Assembly (NCBI RefSeq): GCF_963931675.1
Contig: NZ_OZ007039.1
Coordinates: 87,501-151,500 of the forward strand
DNA length: 64,000 bases
Source of the DNA: an uncultured Alistipes sp.
GTDB taxonomy: Bacteria; Bacteroidota; Bacteroidia; Bacteroidales; Rikenellaceae
Reading direction: 5' to 3'
Numbering within the stretch: the first letter of the stretch is position 1; each line of letters starts with the position of its first letter. The translations under genes were made by a program, and so were the position numbers. This document shows, one piece after another, positions 28,958-36,647 of this stretch. Under the pieces are notes generated by a model. It was not told the DNA's origin. It saw nothing but the letters and a program-made list of their open reading frames with translations, and searched no databases.

Positions 28958-28975
28958 ATCCAAATAAATTTGGAT
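28958..28975. promoter_or_regulatory. Perfect palindrome upstream of the NTF2-like gene
   Basis: ATCCAAAT-AA-ATTTGGAT: 8-bp arms, 2-nt centre. It sits between the IS end (28982) and the NTF2-like gene. It could be an operator for the HxlR regulator, or the target sequence chosen by the IS, as IS1111-type elements often pick palindromes. Confidence 0.45.
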
Positions 28976-28981
28976 CAAAGT

Positions 28982-28994
28982 TTTTGGTTAGATT
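28982..28994 (+). repeat. Inverted repeat at the 3' side of the IS element
   Basis: TTTTGGTTAGATT, exact reverse complement of 30437-30449. Seven nt separate it from the palindrome at 28958-28975. Confidence 0.75.
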
Positions 28995-29041
28995 TGTTTT
29001 TATTTCATTAACAACATATTGCGTTTCTTGAAGATCTTCCC

Positions 29042-29123
29042 GGCCAAAGGTCAAGGCACAAGTGACTCCGCCGGCCTCTGATCGAGCCGGTGCGGAGACA
29101 CTTCGTGCTTAACACCTTTGGCC
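29042..29123 (-). ncRNA. Candidate seekRNA/bridge RNA hairpin of the IS element
   Basis: An 82-nt stem-loop in the non-coding region after the transposase gene. Base of stem GGCCAAAGGT (29042-29051) with ACCTTTGGCC (29114-29123); then GCAC/GTGC, AGTG/CACT, CTCCG/CGGAG and CCGGC/GCCGG, separated by small internal loops (CAAG/TTAAC at 29052-29055 and 29109-29113), with a 10-nt apical loop. IS1111-type elements are known to encode their guide RNA in this region. That this hairpin is the guide, and which loops match target and donor, are inferences. Confidence 0.5.
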
Positions 29124-29317
29124 CTTTCGAAAGCCGAGATTTCAGAACCCGTAAAAAACCTTCGGTAAACAGACTTTCCACAGCGGTCAGCACGCTGCCG
29201 CATGTTCCTGTATTAGTTTACAAAGGCCAGAGGAGCAAACTATTTTAAGCGGACGTTAACGCCGCAAACATCATGTAGTATTCTCTCTGGGAAAATCCGT
29301 TTACCGGAAGGGTTTCT

Positions 29318-30397
29318 CTATGACATGACACTATTGACATAATCAGTCTGGTGCTTGAGTACGAAGTATAATCTGTTGACCAGTTTGCGAGCGACCTTTA
29401 CGATGGCCTTGCTCTTTGGCATTCGCTTGCACTGTTCAGTAAAAAACAGGTTCATCGCAGGGTCTTGACGTACCGCCACCCATGCGGCCTCTATCAGGTT
29501 ACAGCGCATGACGGCGTTTCTTCGCACGGTAATGTCTCCTGTCCCATCTTTCTCTCCACTGGAATGGCACATCGGGATCATCCCGATATAGGCGGCCAGT
29601 TGTTCGGCATTGCGGAAACGGGCAATGTCGCATATCTCCGAAAGAAATGCCATTCCCGTAGCCTGTCCGAACCCCGGAACGGTCATAATCAACCGCAGCG
29701 GTTCGCGAAACCGGTCCGTCTTGGCCAATGTCCGCAAAGCCCGTGTCATCTCCAACTTCTGGCGGCGTAGCTCCTCCAGATGCCGGATTTGAATGTCGAG
29801 GGCCTGACGCCCGCTCGGTGTGAGGGTTTCAACCTCCTTCAACCAGGCAATAAAACGTTTTGACCAGTTGGAGAACGGTTCGAGGAACTCTTGTGGAATC
29901 CCAATGCCCAGATACCGCAATTGGGACTTGATCCGGTTCTTCTGACGCGTCGTGTCTTTTGTTATCGAGTTCTTCAATCTTATCAAGGAACGCATCTCCA
30001 ACGATGCGCTGTCCGGCGTGTAAATGCCTTTCAGTTCGTTGGCTCGTAAACTCCGCGCCAGCTTGCTGCTATCCACGGCGTCACTCTTACGAAGCTTTTC
30101 ACTGCTCTTGGTCGGAACATCCCCCGGATTGACCACGATGTTGTCAATCCCTAATGCCGTCAGCCGTTCGTGTATCCAGAACCCGCAGAAGCCGGCTTCG
30201 TATACCGAATGATATTCGGCTCCCGGATAACTCCGCGCCAGAAATCCGTGCAATGCTTCCGGACTCGGATGCTGACTAAACTTCTTCAGCACGGAGGTCT
30301 CCGACAAGACCGTAACCGACCAACTCTTCAAATGGACATCGATCCCTATATAAATCTTTTGTCCTCTGAAACTAATTTCGTTTCTTTGTCCTCTCAT
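29318..30397 (-). CDS. IS110/IS1111-family transposase (DEDD recombinase)
   Basis: 359 residues. The N-terminal RuvC-like DEDD domain shows the acidic residues in YIGIDVHLKSW, SVYEAGFCGFW and KLRKSDAVDSSKLARSLRAN. The C-terminal Tnp_20 domain has VPGFGQATGMAFLSEI and AAYIGMIPMCHSSGEKDGTG with the catalytic Ser, and then RRNAVMRCNLIEAAWVAV. The central coiled coil lies between about 150 and 230. The sequence looks intact and full length, so the element may still be active. Unlike DDE transposases it works with an RNA guide. ATG 30397 leaves 40 nt to the inverted repeat. Confidence 0.93.
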   Translation of the reverse strand: MRGQRNEISFRGQKIYIGIDVHLKSWSVTVLSETSVLKKFSQHPSPEALHGFLARSYPGAEYHSVYEAGFCGFWIHERLTALGIDNIVVNPGDVPTKSSEKLRKSDAVDSSKLARSLRANELKGIYTPDSASLEMRSLIRLKNSITKDTTRQKNRIKSQLRYLGIGIPQEFLEPFSNWSKRFIAWLKEVETLTPSGRQALDIQIRHLEELRRQKLEMTRALRTLAKTDRFREPLRLIMTVPGFGQATGMAFLSEICDIARFRNAEQLAAYIGMIPMCHSSGEKDGTGDITVRRNAVMRCNLIEAAWVAVRQDPAMNLFFTEQCKRMPKSKAIVKVARKLVNRLYFVLKHQTDYVNSVMS

Positions 30398-30436
30398 GGC
30401 TATCGCTATTTTAGTTAGTTAAGGTTTGGCTGCTTT

Positions 30437-30449
30437 AATCTAACCAAAA
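30437..30449 (-). repeat. Inverted repeat at the 5' side of the IS element
   Basis: AATCTAACCAAAA, exact reverse complement of 28982-28994. Just outside, GATAGC and GCTATC (30454-30459 and about 30475-30480) form a short further inverted repeat in the flank. Confidence 0.75.
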
Positions 30450-30543
30450 TCTCGATAGCTTTTTTCTTCTATCCGCTATCGGTGCGGTCTACTCGGATCG
30501 TAAACATAGGAACTGTTTAATTGATTATCTTGGTTTGATGCTG

Positions 30544-30574
30544 CAAAGGTAGGTGATTCCTCCTGCCTGTACAA
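30544..30574 (-). promoter_or_regulatory. Minus-strand promoter reading toward the IS and the flavodoxin operon
   Basis: TACCTTTG (plus 30544-30551) and TTG (plus 30572-30574) with a 20-nt spacer. It is divergent from the HxlR promoter and borders the repeated operator at 30576-30614. It lies outside the IS, so before the insertion it would have driven the NTF2/flavodoxin genes. Confidence 0.65.
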
Positions 30575-30575
30575 G

Positions 30576-30614
30576 TACCGAAAAATTATTCATATACTGA
30601 AAAATTATTCGGTA
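30576..30614. promoter_or_regulatory. Repeated operator-like element between divergent promoters
   Basis: Two direct copies of GAAAAATTATTC (30580-30591 and 30599-30610), period 19 bp, flanked by TACCG (30576-30580) and CGGTA (30610-30614) so the whole is also an inverted repeat at its edges. It abuts the -33 box of the minus-strand promoter and lies upstream of the HxlR -7 box. HxlR proteins are dimers; two dimer sites on one face of DNA are plausible. Confidence 0.55.
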
Positions 30615-30639
30615 TATCCACGTTACGGCATATTATCCT

Positions 30640-30647
30640 TACCTTTG
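30640..30647 (+). promoter_or_regulatory. -7 box of the HxlR gene
   Basis: TACCTTTG at 30640-30647, 30 nt before the ATG. No matching -33 element is at the expected distance. Confidence 0.5.
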
Positions 30648-30677
30648 CAGGCGTAACCATTCAATAACGATAGAACC

Positions 30678-31028
30678 ATGTACGAAAGAAAGATACCTGT
30701 GGATTTGGACTGTCCCTTGCGGCTGACCATGAGCCTGATTGATTCCAAGTGGAAGTCATGCATCCTGGACGAACTGCGCTACCGTGCCCTGCGTCCCAGC
30801 GAACTGCACAAGATATTCCCCGAAGCTACGCCTCGTGTGCTTGATATGCAACTGAAGGAATTGGTGGAAGACGGGCTGGTGGCGAAAACTATTTTTCCCG
30901 AATTGCCTCCGCGCTCGGAATATGCCATCACACCACTGGGGATGACGCTGATTCCCATCATCGATGCAATGATTGCATGGGGAGAGAAGAATACGGAATT
31001 ATTTGAAAAGAAATATGGGAAACGGTAA
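30678..31028 (+). CDS. HxlR-family winged-helix regulator
   Basis: 116 residues with the family features: an N-terminal Cys in DLDCPLRLTMSLIDSKWK, the recognition-helix region LRPSELHKIFPEATPRVLDM, QLKELVEDGLVAKTIF and YAITPLGMTLIPIIDAMIAW. HxlR proteins are often redox or electrophile sensors through that Cys and commonly control adjacent reductase genes. The flavodoxin/NTF2 genes across the IS are the obvious targets. Sequence composition is AT-richer than the core genes, suggesting it arrived with the island. The 246 bp downstream (31029-31274) hold only the crcB promoter. Confidence 0.88.
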   Translation: MYERKIPVDLDCPLRLTMSLIDSKWKSCILDELRYRALRPSELHKIFPEATPRVLDMQLKELVEDGLVAKTIFPELPPRSEYAITPLGMTLIPIIDAMIAWGEKNTELFEKKYGKR

Positions 31029-31238
31029 TAGAATTCGGTTGCTTTTCGCTATTTTTGTGGCAAGACAAGAGTTGTTTGACAGAAATAAATGGCATATCGC
31101 AGAAATAGCGACTGTTTCCAAGTCATTACCTCGTCCTTTGAGAAAAGCTCATAGATAGCTTATTTCTAATATATTCCTATTTAAACATCGCTTTTTCTGA
31201 CAAAAAACCGAACGATCCGTAATCATTTTATTGCTAAA

Positions 31239-31270
31239 TTTGCAAGTCCGTAAAATAATGCCTATATTTA
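31239..31270 (+). promoter_or_regulatory. Promoter of crcB, placed for a leaderless mRNA
   Basis: TTTG at 31239-31242, 20-nt spacer, TATATTTA at 31263-31270, then 4 nt to the ATG at 31275. I see no fluoride riboswitch, and this spacing would leave no room for one. Confidence 0.65.
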
Positions 31271-31274
31271 GTGT

Positions 31275-31646
31275 ATGATTCGTGCACTTTTCTGCGTGGG
31301 TCTCGGAGGTGCTGCGGGGAGCATGGCCCGCTACCTGCTTTCGACGTGGACGCTGGGAGGCCAGACGATGCTGGGATTCCCGGTGGGGACGTTCGTTGTC
31401 AATGCCGCGGGGTCGCTGCTGATCGGCATCCTGCTGCAGACACTCACGTCGTCGACGGCGGGCTGGCTGCTCGTGACGGGCTTCTGCGGGGGTTTCACGA
31501 CCTTCTCGACCTTCTCGGCAGATACCGTACGCCTGCTCCGGGCCGGAGATTACGGACCGGCGGCGGGTTATGTCGTTTTGAGCGTGGGCGTATGTCTCGC
31601 CTTCACGACGCTGGGAATGCACCTGGGGTCGCAAATGAAGGGTTAG
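31275..31646 (+). CDS. crcB: Fluoride channel CrcB/FluC
   Basis: 123 residues, four membrane segments. Family motifs GGAAGSMARYLLS, GTFVVNAAGSLLIG and TGFCGGFTTFSTFS (the fluoride-lining Phe and the central sodium site) are all present. FluC works as a dual-topology dimer that exports fluoride. The gene is single, so one protein would insert both ways. It begins the core region on the right side of the accessory island. It is followed by a 112-bp gap and ackA. Confidence 0.94.
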   Translation: MIRALFCVGLGGAAGSMARYLLSTWTLGGQTMLGFPVGTFVVNAAGSLLIGILLQTLTSSTAGWLLVTGFCGGFTTFSTFSADTVRLLRAGDYGPAAGYVVLSVGVCLAFTTLGMHLGSQMKG

Positions 31647-31758
31647 AGCAAGGGAAAGACCGGCCGAGCAACAGCAGAAGGATGCGGGAAAGAGGACAGA
31701 AACGTTGCGGAGAGAGGCCGAGGAATGCAAACATATAAACTTTAACAACTGATACATT

Positions 31759-32961
31759 ATGGTAATTCTCGTATTGAACTGCGGCTCTTCATCGATCAAA
31801 TATCAGGTGATCGACATGACGGCCGCTTCGGGCAAACTGCTCGCCAAGGGACTCGTGGAACGCATCGGGCTTCCGGAGGGCGACCTGACCCACAAACCCG
31901 TGGGCAAGACACCGTTCGAAGTGCACCAGCCGATTCCCGACCACACGACGGGTATCAAGCTGGTACTCGACGCACTGACCGATCCGTCACACGGCGTGAT
32001 CGCCTCGCTCGACGAGGTGAAGGCCGTGGGACACCGCGTGGCACACGGCGGCGAATACTTCCCGGCAAGCTGCCTGGTGACGGAGGAGGTGAAGGAGAAG
32101 ATCCGTTCGCTGTGCCAGATTGCCCCGCTGCACAACCCGGCCAGCCTGGAAGGGATCAACGCCGTGGAGAAAGTGCTCCCCGGGACGCCGCAGGTGACGG
32201 TCTTCGACACGTCGTTCCACCAGACGATCCCCGCGGTAAACTACATGTACGCCCTGCCCTACGAATACTATGAAAAATACCGCGTGCGGAAGTACGGCTT
32301 CCACGGCACGAGCCACAAGTACGTGGCACGAGTGGGTGCCGAGCTGGCCGGGCTGGACTTCGAGCACTCGAAGATCATCACCTGCCACATCGGCAACGGA
32401 GGTTCGGTGACGGCCGTGCTGAACGGCAAGTCGTTCGACACGTCGATGGGCTTCTCGCCGCTCGACGGTCTGGTGATGGGCACGCGCTGCGGGCAGGTGG
32501 ATGCCAGCGCCATCACCTTCATCGGCGAGAAGGAGGGCATGAGCTATGCCGAACTGGAGACGATGATGAACAAGAAGTCGGGCGTCATGGGTCTGACGGG
32601 CATTTCGAGCGACATGCGCGACATCGACCACGCCTACGAGGAGGGCAACCCGCGTGCGATCCTGGCACGCGACATGTACTACCGCCGGATCAAGAAGTTC
32701 GTGGGCGAATACGCCGCGGAGATGGGCGGCGTGGACCTGATCGTCTTCACGGGCGGTGTGGGCGAGAATTCGAGCGAGATGCGCGAATCGGTCTGCACGG
32801 GCCTGGAGTTCATGGGCGTGAAGTTCGACACCGAGGCCAACAAGGGGGCCCGGGGCGTGAACAAACTGCTTTCGGCTGCGGATTCGAAGGTGAAGGTGGC
32901 CGTGATCGCCACCGACGAGGAGCTGATGATCGCCACGGACACCTACAATCTGGTCAAATAG
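31759..32961 (+). CDS. ackA: Acetate kinase
   Basis: 400 residues of the ASKHA fold. VLNCGSSSIKYQVID, YGFHGTSHKYVA, HIGNGGSVTAVLNG and VFTGGVGENSSEMRE are all acetate-kinase signatures. It makes ATP from acetyl phosphate in fermentation. A standard pta gene does not follow; instead a phosphate butyryltransferase-type gene and a butyrate kinase come next, all on one strand with gaps of 63 and 55 bp, which suggests a joint unit for energy conservation from acyl-CoAs. Confidence 0.95.
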   Translation: MVILVLNCGSSSIKYQVIDMTAASGKLLAKGLVERIGLPEGDLTHKPVGKTPFEVHQPIPDHTTGIKLVLDALTDPSHGVIASLDEVKAVGHRVAHGGEYFPASCLVTEEVKEKIRSLCQIAPLHNPASLEGINAVEKVLPGTPQVTVFDTSFHQTIPAVNYMYALPYEYYEKYRVRKYGFHGTSHKYVARVGAELAGLDFEHSKIITCHIGNGGSVTAVLNGKSFDTSMGFSPLDGLVMGTRCGQVDASAITFIGEKEGMSYAELETMMNKKSGVMGLTGISSDMRDIDHAYEEGNPRAILARDMYYRRIKKFVGEYAAEMGGVDLIVFTGGVGENSSEMRESVCTGLEFMGVKFDTEANKGARGVNKLLSAADSKVKVAVIATDEELMIATDTYNLVK

Positions 32962-33024
32962 GGCACCGACCCCAACACCGGCAAACCAAACAGAAAGAGA
33001 GACGAACACTAAAATTCGAAAATT

Positions 33025-33933
33025 ATGATTCAGCATCTTACCGAGATCGTCGAAGAGGCGAGAAAACGGGGTAAAAAACGTCTTGCCGTAGCCTACGGCC
33101 AGGATTCGCACACACTGGAGGCGGTTTACAACGCCTACAAGGAGGGGCTTGTGGAGCCGACGCTCTACGGCGACAAGAAGGTGATCGAACAGGTCTGCGC
33201 GGAGAACAATCTCGACCTCAAGGCCTTCAACATCGTGGACGAGCCGAATGACGTGAAGTGCGTGCAGCAGGCCGTGGCAGCCGTCGTAGCGGGGAACGCC
33301 GACGTGCTCATGAAGGGTCTGGTCTCGACGGACAAGTACATGCGCGGGATCCTGAACAAGGATGCGGGTCTCTTCCCGCCGAAGGGCGTGTTGAGTCACG
33401 TCTCGATCGTGGAGATGCCGTGCTACCACAAACTGCTGATCATCTCGGACGTGGCGGTGATTCCGCTGCCGGACTTCAAGCAGAAGATGAAACAGATCGG
33501 CTATCTGGCGCAGACGGCCAACCTGCTGGGCATCACGACGCCGAAGATCGCCTGCATCGCCCCGTCGGAACAGGTTCTTCCGAACGTGATCTCCTCGACG
33601 GACGGAGCCCTTCTGGCGAAGATGGGCGACCGCGGACAGCTGGGCAACGTGATCGTCGACGGACCGCTGTCGCTGGACGTGGCGCTCTACAAGGAGGTTG
33701 CCGAACACAAGAAGGTGAAGGGTTCGTCGGTGGCCGGCGACCCGGACTGCCTGCTCTTCCCGAACCTGGAATCGGCCAACGTCTTCTTCAAGAGCACGAC
33801 GCACCTGTGCGGCGGAGAGCTGGCCGCCATGGTGATGGGCACGAACGTACCGTGCGTGCTGACGTCGCGCGGCGATACGAGCCGCACGAAGCTCTTCTCG
33901 ATCGCCCTGGCCTGTCTGGCCGTAAGAAAATAA
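33025..33933 (+). CDS. ptb: Phosphate acetyl/butyryltransferase (Ptb type)
   Basis: 302 residues, the short single-domain form of the PTA/PTB family. It contains NADVLMKGLVSTDKYMRGIL, SHVSIVEMP and FPNLESANVFFKS near the C-terminus. Length and sequence point to phosphotransbutyrylase rather than the longer Pta, and the next gene is a butyrate kinase. Substrates may also be branched acyl-CoAs (isobutyryl, isovaleryl) or acetyl-CoA; sequence alone cannot decide. Sits between ackA and buk. Confidence 0.85.
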   Translation: MIQHLTEIVEEARKRGKKRLAVAYGQDSHTLEAVYNAYKEGLVEPTLYGDKKVIEQVCAENNLDLKAFNIVDEPNDVKCVQQAVAAVVAGNADVLMKGLVSTDKYMRGILNKDAGLFPPKGVLSHVSIVEMPCYHKLLIISDVAVIPLPDFKQKMKQIGYLAQTANLLGITTPKIACIAPSEQVLPNVISSTDGALLAKMGDRGQLGNVIVDGPLSLDVALYKEVAEHKKVKGSSVAGDPDCLLFPNLESANVFFKSTTHLCGGELAAMVMGTNVPCVLTSRGDTSRTKLFSIALACLAVRK

Positions 33934-33988
33934 GACGCAGCCCGAAACCACACAACCAACCAACCTAACCTGCTGAACCGAGAACTTT

Positions 33989-35056
33989 ATGGGCTACAAG
34001 ATTTTAGCGATAAATCCCGGCTCAACATCCACGAAGGTCGCCCTCTATGACGAGGAGCGGCCTTTGTTGGATCTGACCCTGCGGCACTCCACGGAGGAGC
34101 TGCAACGCTTCACCGACGTGATCGACCAGCTGGACTGGCGTCGGGGTTTGATTCTTTCGGCGCTCCGGGATGCGGAATTTCCGTTGCGGGATCTTTCGGC
34201 CGTCATCGGCCGCGGCGGATTGATCCGCCCGATTCCGGCCGGTGTCTACGAAGTGAATTCACGGATGCGCTACGACCTGCGCCACGCGGTGATGAAGCAC
34301 GCCTGCAACCTGGGCGGACTGCTTGCGGCGCAGATTGCGCACATGGCCAAGGTGAAGGCCTATATCGCCGATCCTCCGGTCGTGGACGAGATGGACGACC
34401 GGGCGCGGATCACGGGAATGCCGATGTGCCCGCGGAAATCGGTCTTCCACGCCCTGAACCAGAAGGCGATTGCGCGTCTGCACTGCGCGAAGACGGGGCG
34501 AATCTACGAGGAGACGAACCTGATCGTGGCCCACATGGGCGGAGGCATCTCGGTGGCGGCCCACCGCCGGGGCCGGATCGTGGACGTGAACAACGCCCTG
34601 GACGGCGACGGGCCCTTCGCTCCGGACCGGGCGGGGAGCATTCCGTCGAGCGAGCTGATCAAGGTCTGCTTTTCGGGGCAGTACACGAAGGAGGAGCTGC
34701 TGAAGTTCGTTTCGAGCAAGGGCGGGCTGGTCGCCTACCTGGGGACGAACTCCGTGATTCAGGTGATGGAGCGCATTGCGCAGGGAGACCAGCGGGCCCG
34801 GAAGGTGCTGGATGCGATGTGCTACAACATTTCGAAACAGGTCGGCGCGATGGCTGCGGTGCTCGAAGGCCGGGTGGACGGGATTCTGCTGACGGGCGGC
34901 ATCGCCTACAACGAACCGGTGGTGGATTACATCCGGCGCCATTGCGGGTTCATCGCTCCGGTCACGGTCTACGCGGGAGAGAACGAGCTCGAATCGCTGG
35001 TCCAGAATGCGCTGGTGGTGCTCCGGGGCGTCATCACGCCGAAGGTCTACCAATAG
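33989..35056 (+). CDS. buk: Butyrate (or branched-chain fatty acid) kinase
   Basis: 355 residues of the acetokinase family. ILAINPGSTSTKVALYDEE at the start, AHMGGGISVAAHRRGRIVD, and ILLTGGIAYNEPVVDYI near the C-terminus are typical butyrate kinase motifs. It forms ATP from butyryl phosphate made by Ptb. Its stop codon falls inside a 30-bp sequence that is repeated 62 bp downstream. The pair with ptb could run toward butyrate or isobutyrate excretion, or toward activation of such acids. Confidence 0.9.
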   Translation: MGYKILAINPGSTSTKVALYDEERPLLDLTLRHSTEELQRFTDVIDQLDWRRGLILSALRDAEFPLRDLSAVIGRGGLIRPIPAGVYEVNSRMRYDLRHAVMKHACNLGGLLAAQIAHMAKVKAYIADPPVVDEMDDRARITGMPMCPRKSVFHALNQKAIARLHCAKTGRIYEETNLIVAHMGGGISVAAHRRGRIVDVNNALDGDGPFAPDRAGSIPSSELIKVCFSGQYTKEELLKFVSSKGGLVAYLGTNSVIQVMERIAQGDQRARKVLDAMCYNISKQVGAMAAVLEGRVDGILLTGGIAYNEPVVDYIRRHCGFIAPVTVYAGENELESLVQNALVVLRGVITPKVYQ

Positions 35057-35144
35057 CGGAGGCTGCGGCTGACGCGGACGGATAATACGGGGACTACGCT
35101 GAGACGGACAGGCCATAGCGGAGGCTGCGGCTGACGCGGACGGA
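35053..35144. repeat. 30-bp direct repeat, period 62 bp, after buk
   Basis: 35053-35082 and 35115-35144 are identical, starting ATAGCGGAGGCTGCGGCTGA. The first copy includes the buk stop codon. The spacer is GC-rich and non-coding. Looks like a recent local duplication. The remaining bases to 35195 contain nothing I can identify. Confidence 0.7.
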
Positions 35145-35195
35145 ATCGCCATACATACCTGCCGGATGCGGATGCCGGGAAAAATGACAGATCGC

Positions 35196-36644
35196 CTATT
35201 TGCGGGCGATCTGTTGTTTAAGGATGGTGACGACCTCCCGGAAGGCCTCCAGCCGGAATAGTTTCGAAAGCCCGGCGTAAGAGAGAATACCGACGAGAAC
35301 CTCGGCCGTAAGTCTGAGGAGCGCATTTCCGGGCAGCGCCACGGCGGTCAGGCGCACGGCGGCATACATGGCCAGGGAGACGAGCGTCACGGGCAGCAGG
35401 GTTTTCAGGAAGCGGCGGGTCGTGAAGGTCGTAAAGCGGCGTGTCGCCCAGAAGTTGACCGCCATTTCGCAGGCGGCAATCAGGACCATGCCCCAGACCA
35501 CGGCCATGACGCTGTGCGGGATGGTCACGGCGAAGATAAGGGTCATCAGTATCTTCTTGAGGATTTCGAGCCGGACGATCAGGGGTCCCTTGCTTTTGAC
35601 CTTCAGGACGTTGTAGGAGACGAGCCCGATGGGATAGAAGATTCCGGAGAGACAGAGGACCTCGAAATAGGGAACGGTCGGCATCCACTCGACGCCGAGA
35701 AATACGGCAAACATGTCGTATGCCACGGCGGAGAGTCCGAGCATGATGGGGAACATCACGTAGGCGATGACCAGCACGATCTGCCGGTAGCTTTCGGCGA
35801 ATTTCGGGGCGTCGTCTCCGATCTTCGCCAGTGCGGGGAAGGTGACGCTCTGTACGGCCTGCATTCCGGTTGTTGCGGGCATGTCCTTGATTTTCACCGC
35901 CTGGTCGAAGGATCCGAGGGTTGCGGGATCGTAGAGTTTTCCGAGGAAGAACTGCGGGATCTTGTTGTAGAAGTTGGAGATCAGGTCGGTGGCCATGAGG
36001 CTGAAGCTGAAAGGCGCCATTTTCCGGATGGGCCTCCACCCGAAGGCGCCGCGGGGTCTCCAGTCGCTGAGCCACCACAGCAGGAGGGTGCGCACGACAG
36101 CGGCGAGGAGCCGTTCGGCGACAAGGGCCCAGATTCCCCAGCCGGTCAATGCCAGGACGATGGCCGCCACACCTCCGACGAGTGCCGAAAGGAAGGTCAC
36201 CTTGGAGAGGAGTGCGAAGCGGAACTGCCGGACGAAGATGGAGTTCTGGACCGAGCAAAGGGCATTGAGGGGCAGGAGGAGGAAGAAGACGGGTGCGATG
36301 CGAGCGATTTCGGGCATGTCGTACCAGCGGGCCGCGAGGGGCGACAGGGCGAGCACCGCGACGTAGAGCAGGGCCGCCATGGCGATATTGAAGAGGAAAA
36401 CCGACTTGTAGTCGTACTCCCGGGGGTTCCGGTGGCGGATGAGACTTTGGGAGAAGCCTCCGTCGACGATGACGAGCAGAACGGTCACCACGGCCGAGGG
36501 GATCGACATGAAGCCGAGGATATCGCGGGTCAGCAGGCGCAGGATCACGAGCCGCACGGCCAGGGTGAGGAGCATGGAACCGATCTTCTCGGCCATGCTC
36601 CAGGCCACGCCCTGCGCGACTTTTTCTTTGAGTTCTCCGGCCAA
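35196..36644 (-). CDS. Polysaccharide flippase (Wzx/PST family)
   Basis: 482 residues with about 12-14 predicted membrane helices and the typical MVF/PST opening KEKVAQGVAWSMAEKIGSML. KIPQFFLGKLYDPATLGSFDQ in the middle is shared by O-antigen and exopolysaccharide flippases (RfbX, WzxC, MoaO-like). It would move lipid-linked sugar units across the inner membrane. There are no glycosyltransferase genes nearby, so the pathway is not evident. Its start is 3 nt from the pyk stop on the same strand, so both may share the pyk promoter. Confidence 0.87.
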   Translation of the reverse strand: MAGELKEKVAQGVAWSMAEKIGSMLLTLAVRLVILRLLTRDILGFMSIPSAVVTVLLVIVDGGFSQSLIRHRNPREYDYKSVFLFNIAMAALLYVAVLALSPLAARWYDMPEIARIAPVFFLLLPLNALCSVQNSIFVRQFRFALLSKVTFLSALVGGVAAIVLALTGWGIWALVAERLLAAVVRTLLLWWLSDWRPRGAFGWRPIRKMAPFSFSLMATDLISNFYNKIPQFFLGKLYDPATLGSFDQAVKIKDMPATTGMQAVQSVTFPALAKIGDDAPKFAESYRQIVLVIAYVMFPIMLGLSAVAYDMFAVFLGVEWMPTVPYFEVLCLSGIFYPIGLVSYNVLKVKSKGPLIVRLEILKKILMTLIFAVTIPHSVMAVVWGMVLIAACEMAVNFWATRRFTTFTTRRFLKTLLPVTLVSLAMYAAVRLTAVALPGNALLRLTAEVLVGILSYAGLSKLFRLEAFREVVTILKQQIARK

Positions 36645-36647
36645 CTT

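Larger units (their letters stand above)
28982..30449 (-). mobile_element. IS110-family element of the IS1111 type, about 1.47 kb
   Basis: Bounded by 13-bp inverted repeats TTTTGGTTAGATT (28982-28994) and AATCTAACCAAAA (30437-30449). IS1111-type elements have such subterminal repeats, while classical IS110 elements lack them. One transposase gene fills the middle. The 5' non-coding part is only about 40 nt; the 3' part is about 320 nt and structured. The true ends should lie a few nt outside the repeats and cannot be fixed without an empty-site comparison. No target duplication is expected. Confidence 0.75.

Noticed and set aside
31174..31274. Fluoride riboswitch before crcB
   Set aside because: The consensus fold is not visible, and the promoter leaves only 4 nt before the ATG.
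31987..33963. A 658-codon minus-strand frame opposite ackA and ptb
   Set aside because: Antisense shadow; both plus-strand enzymes are complete.
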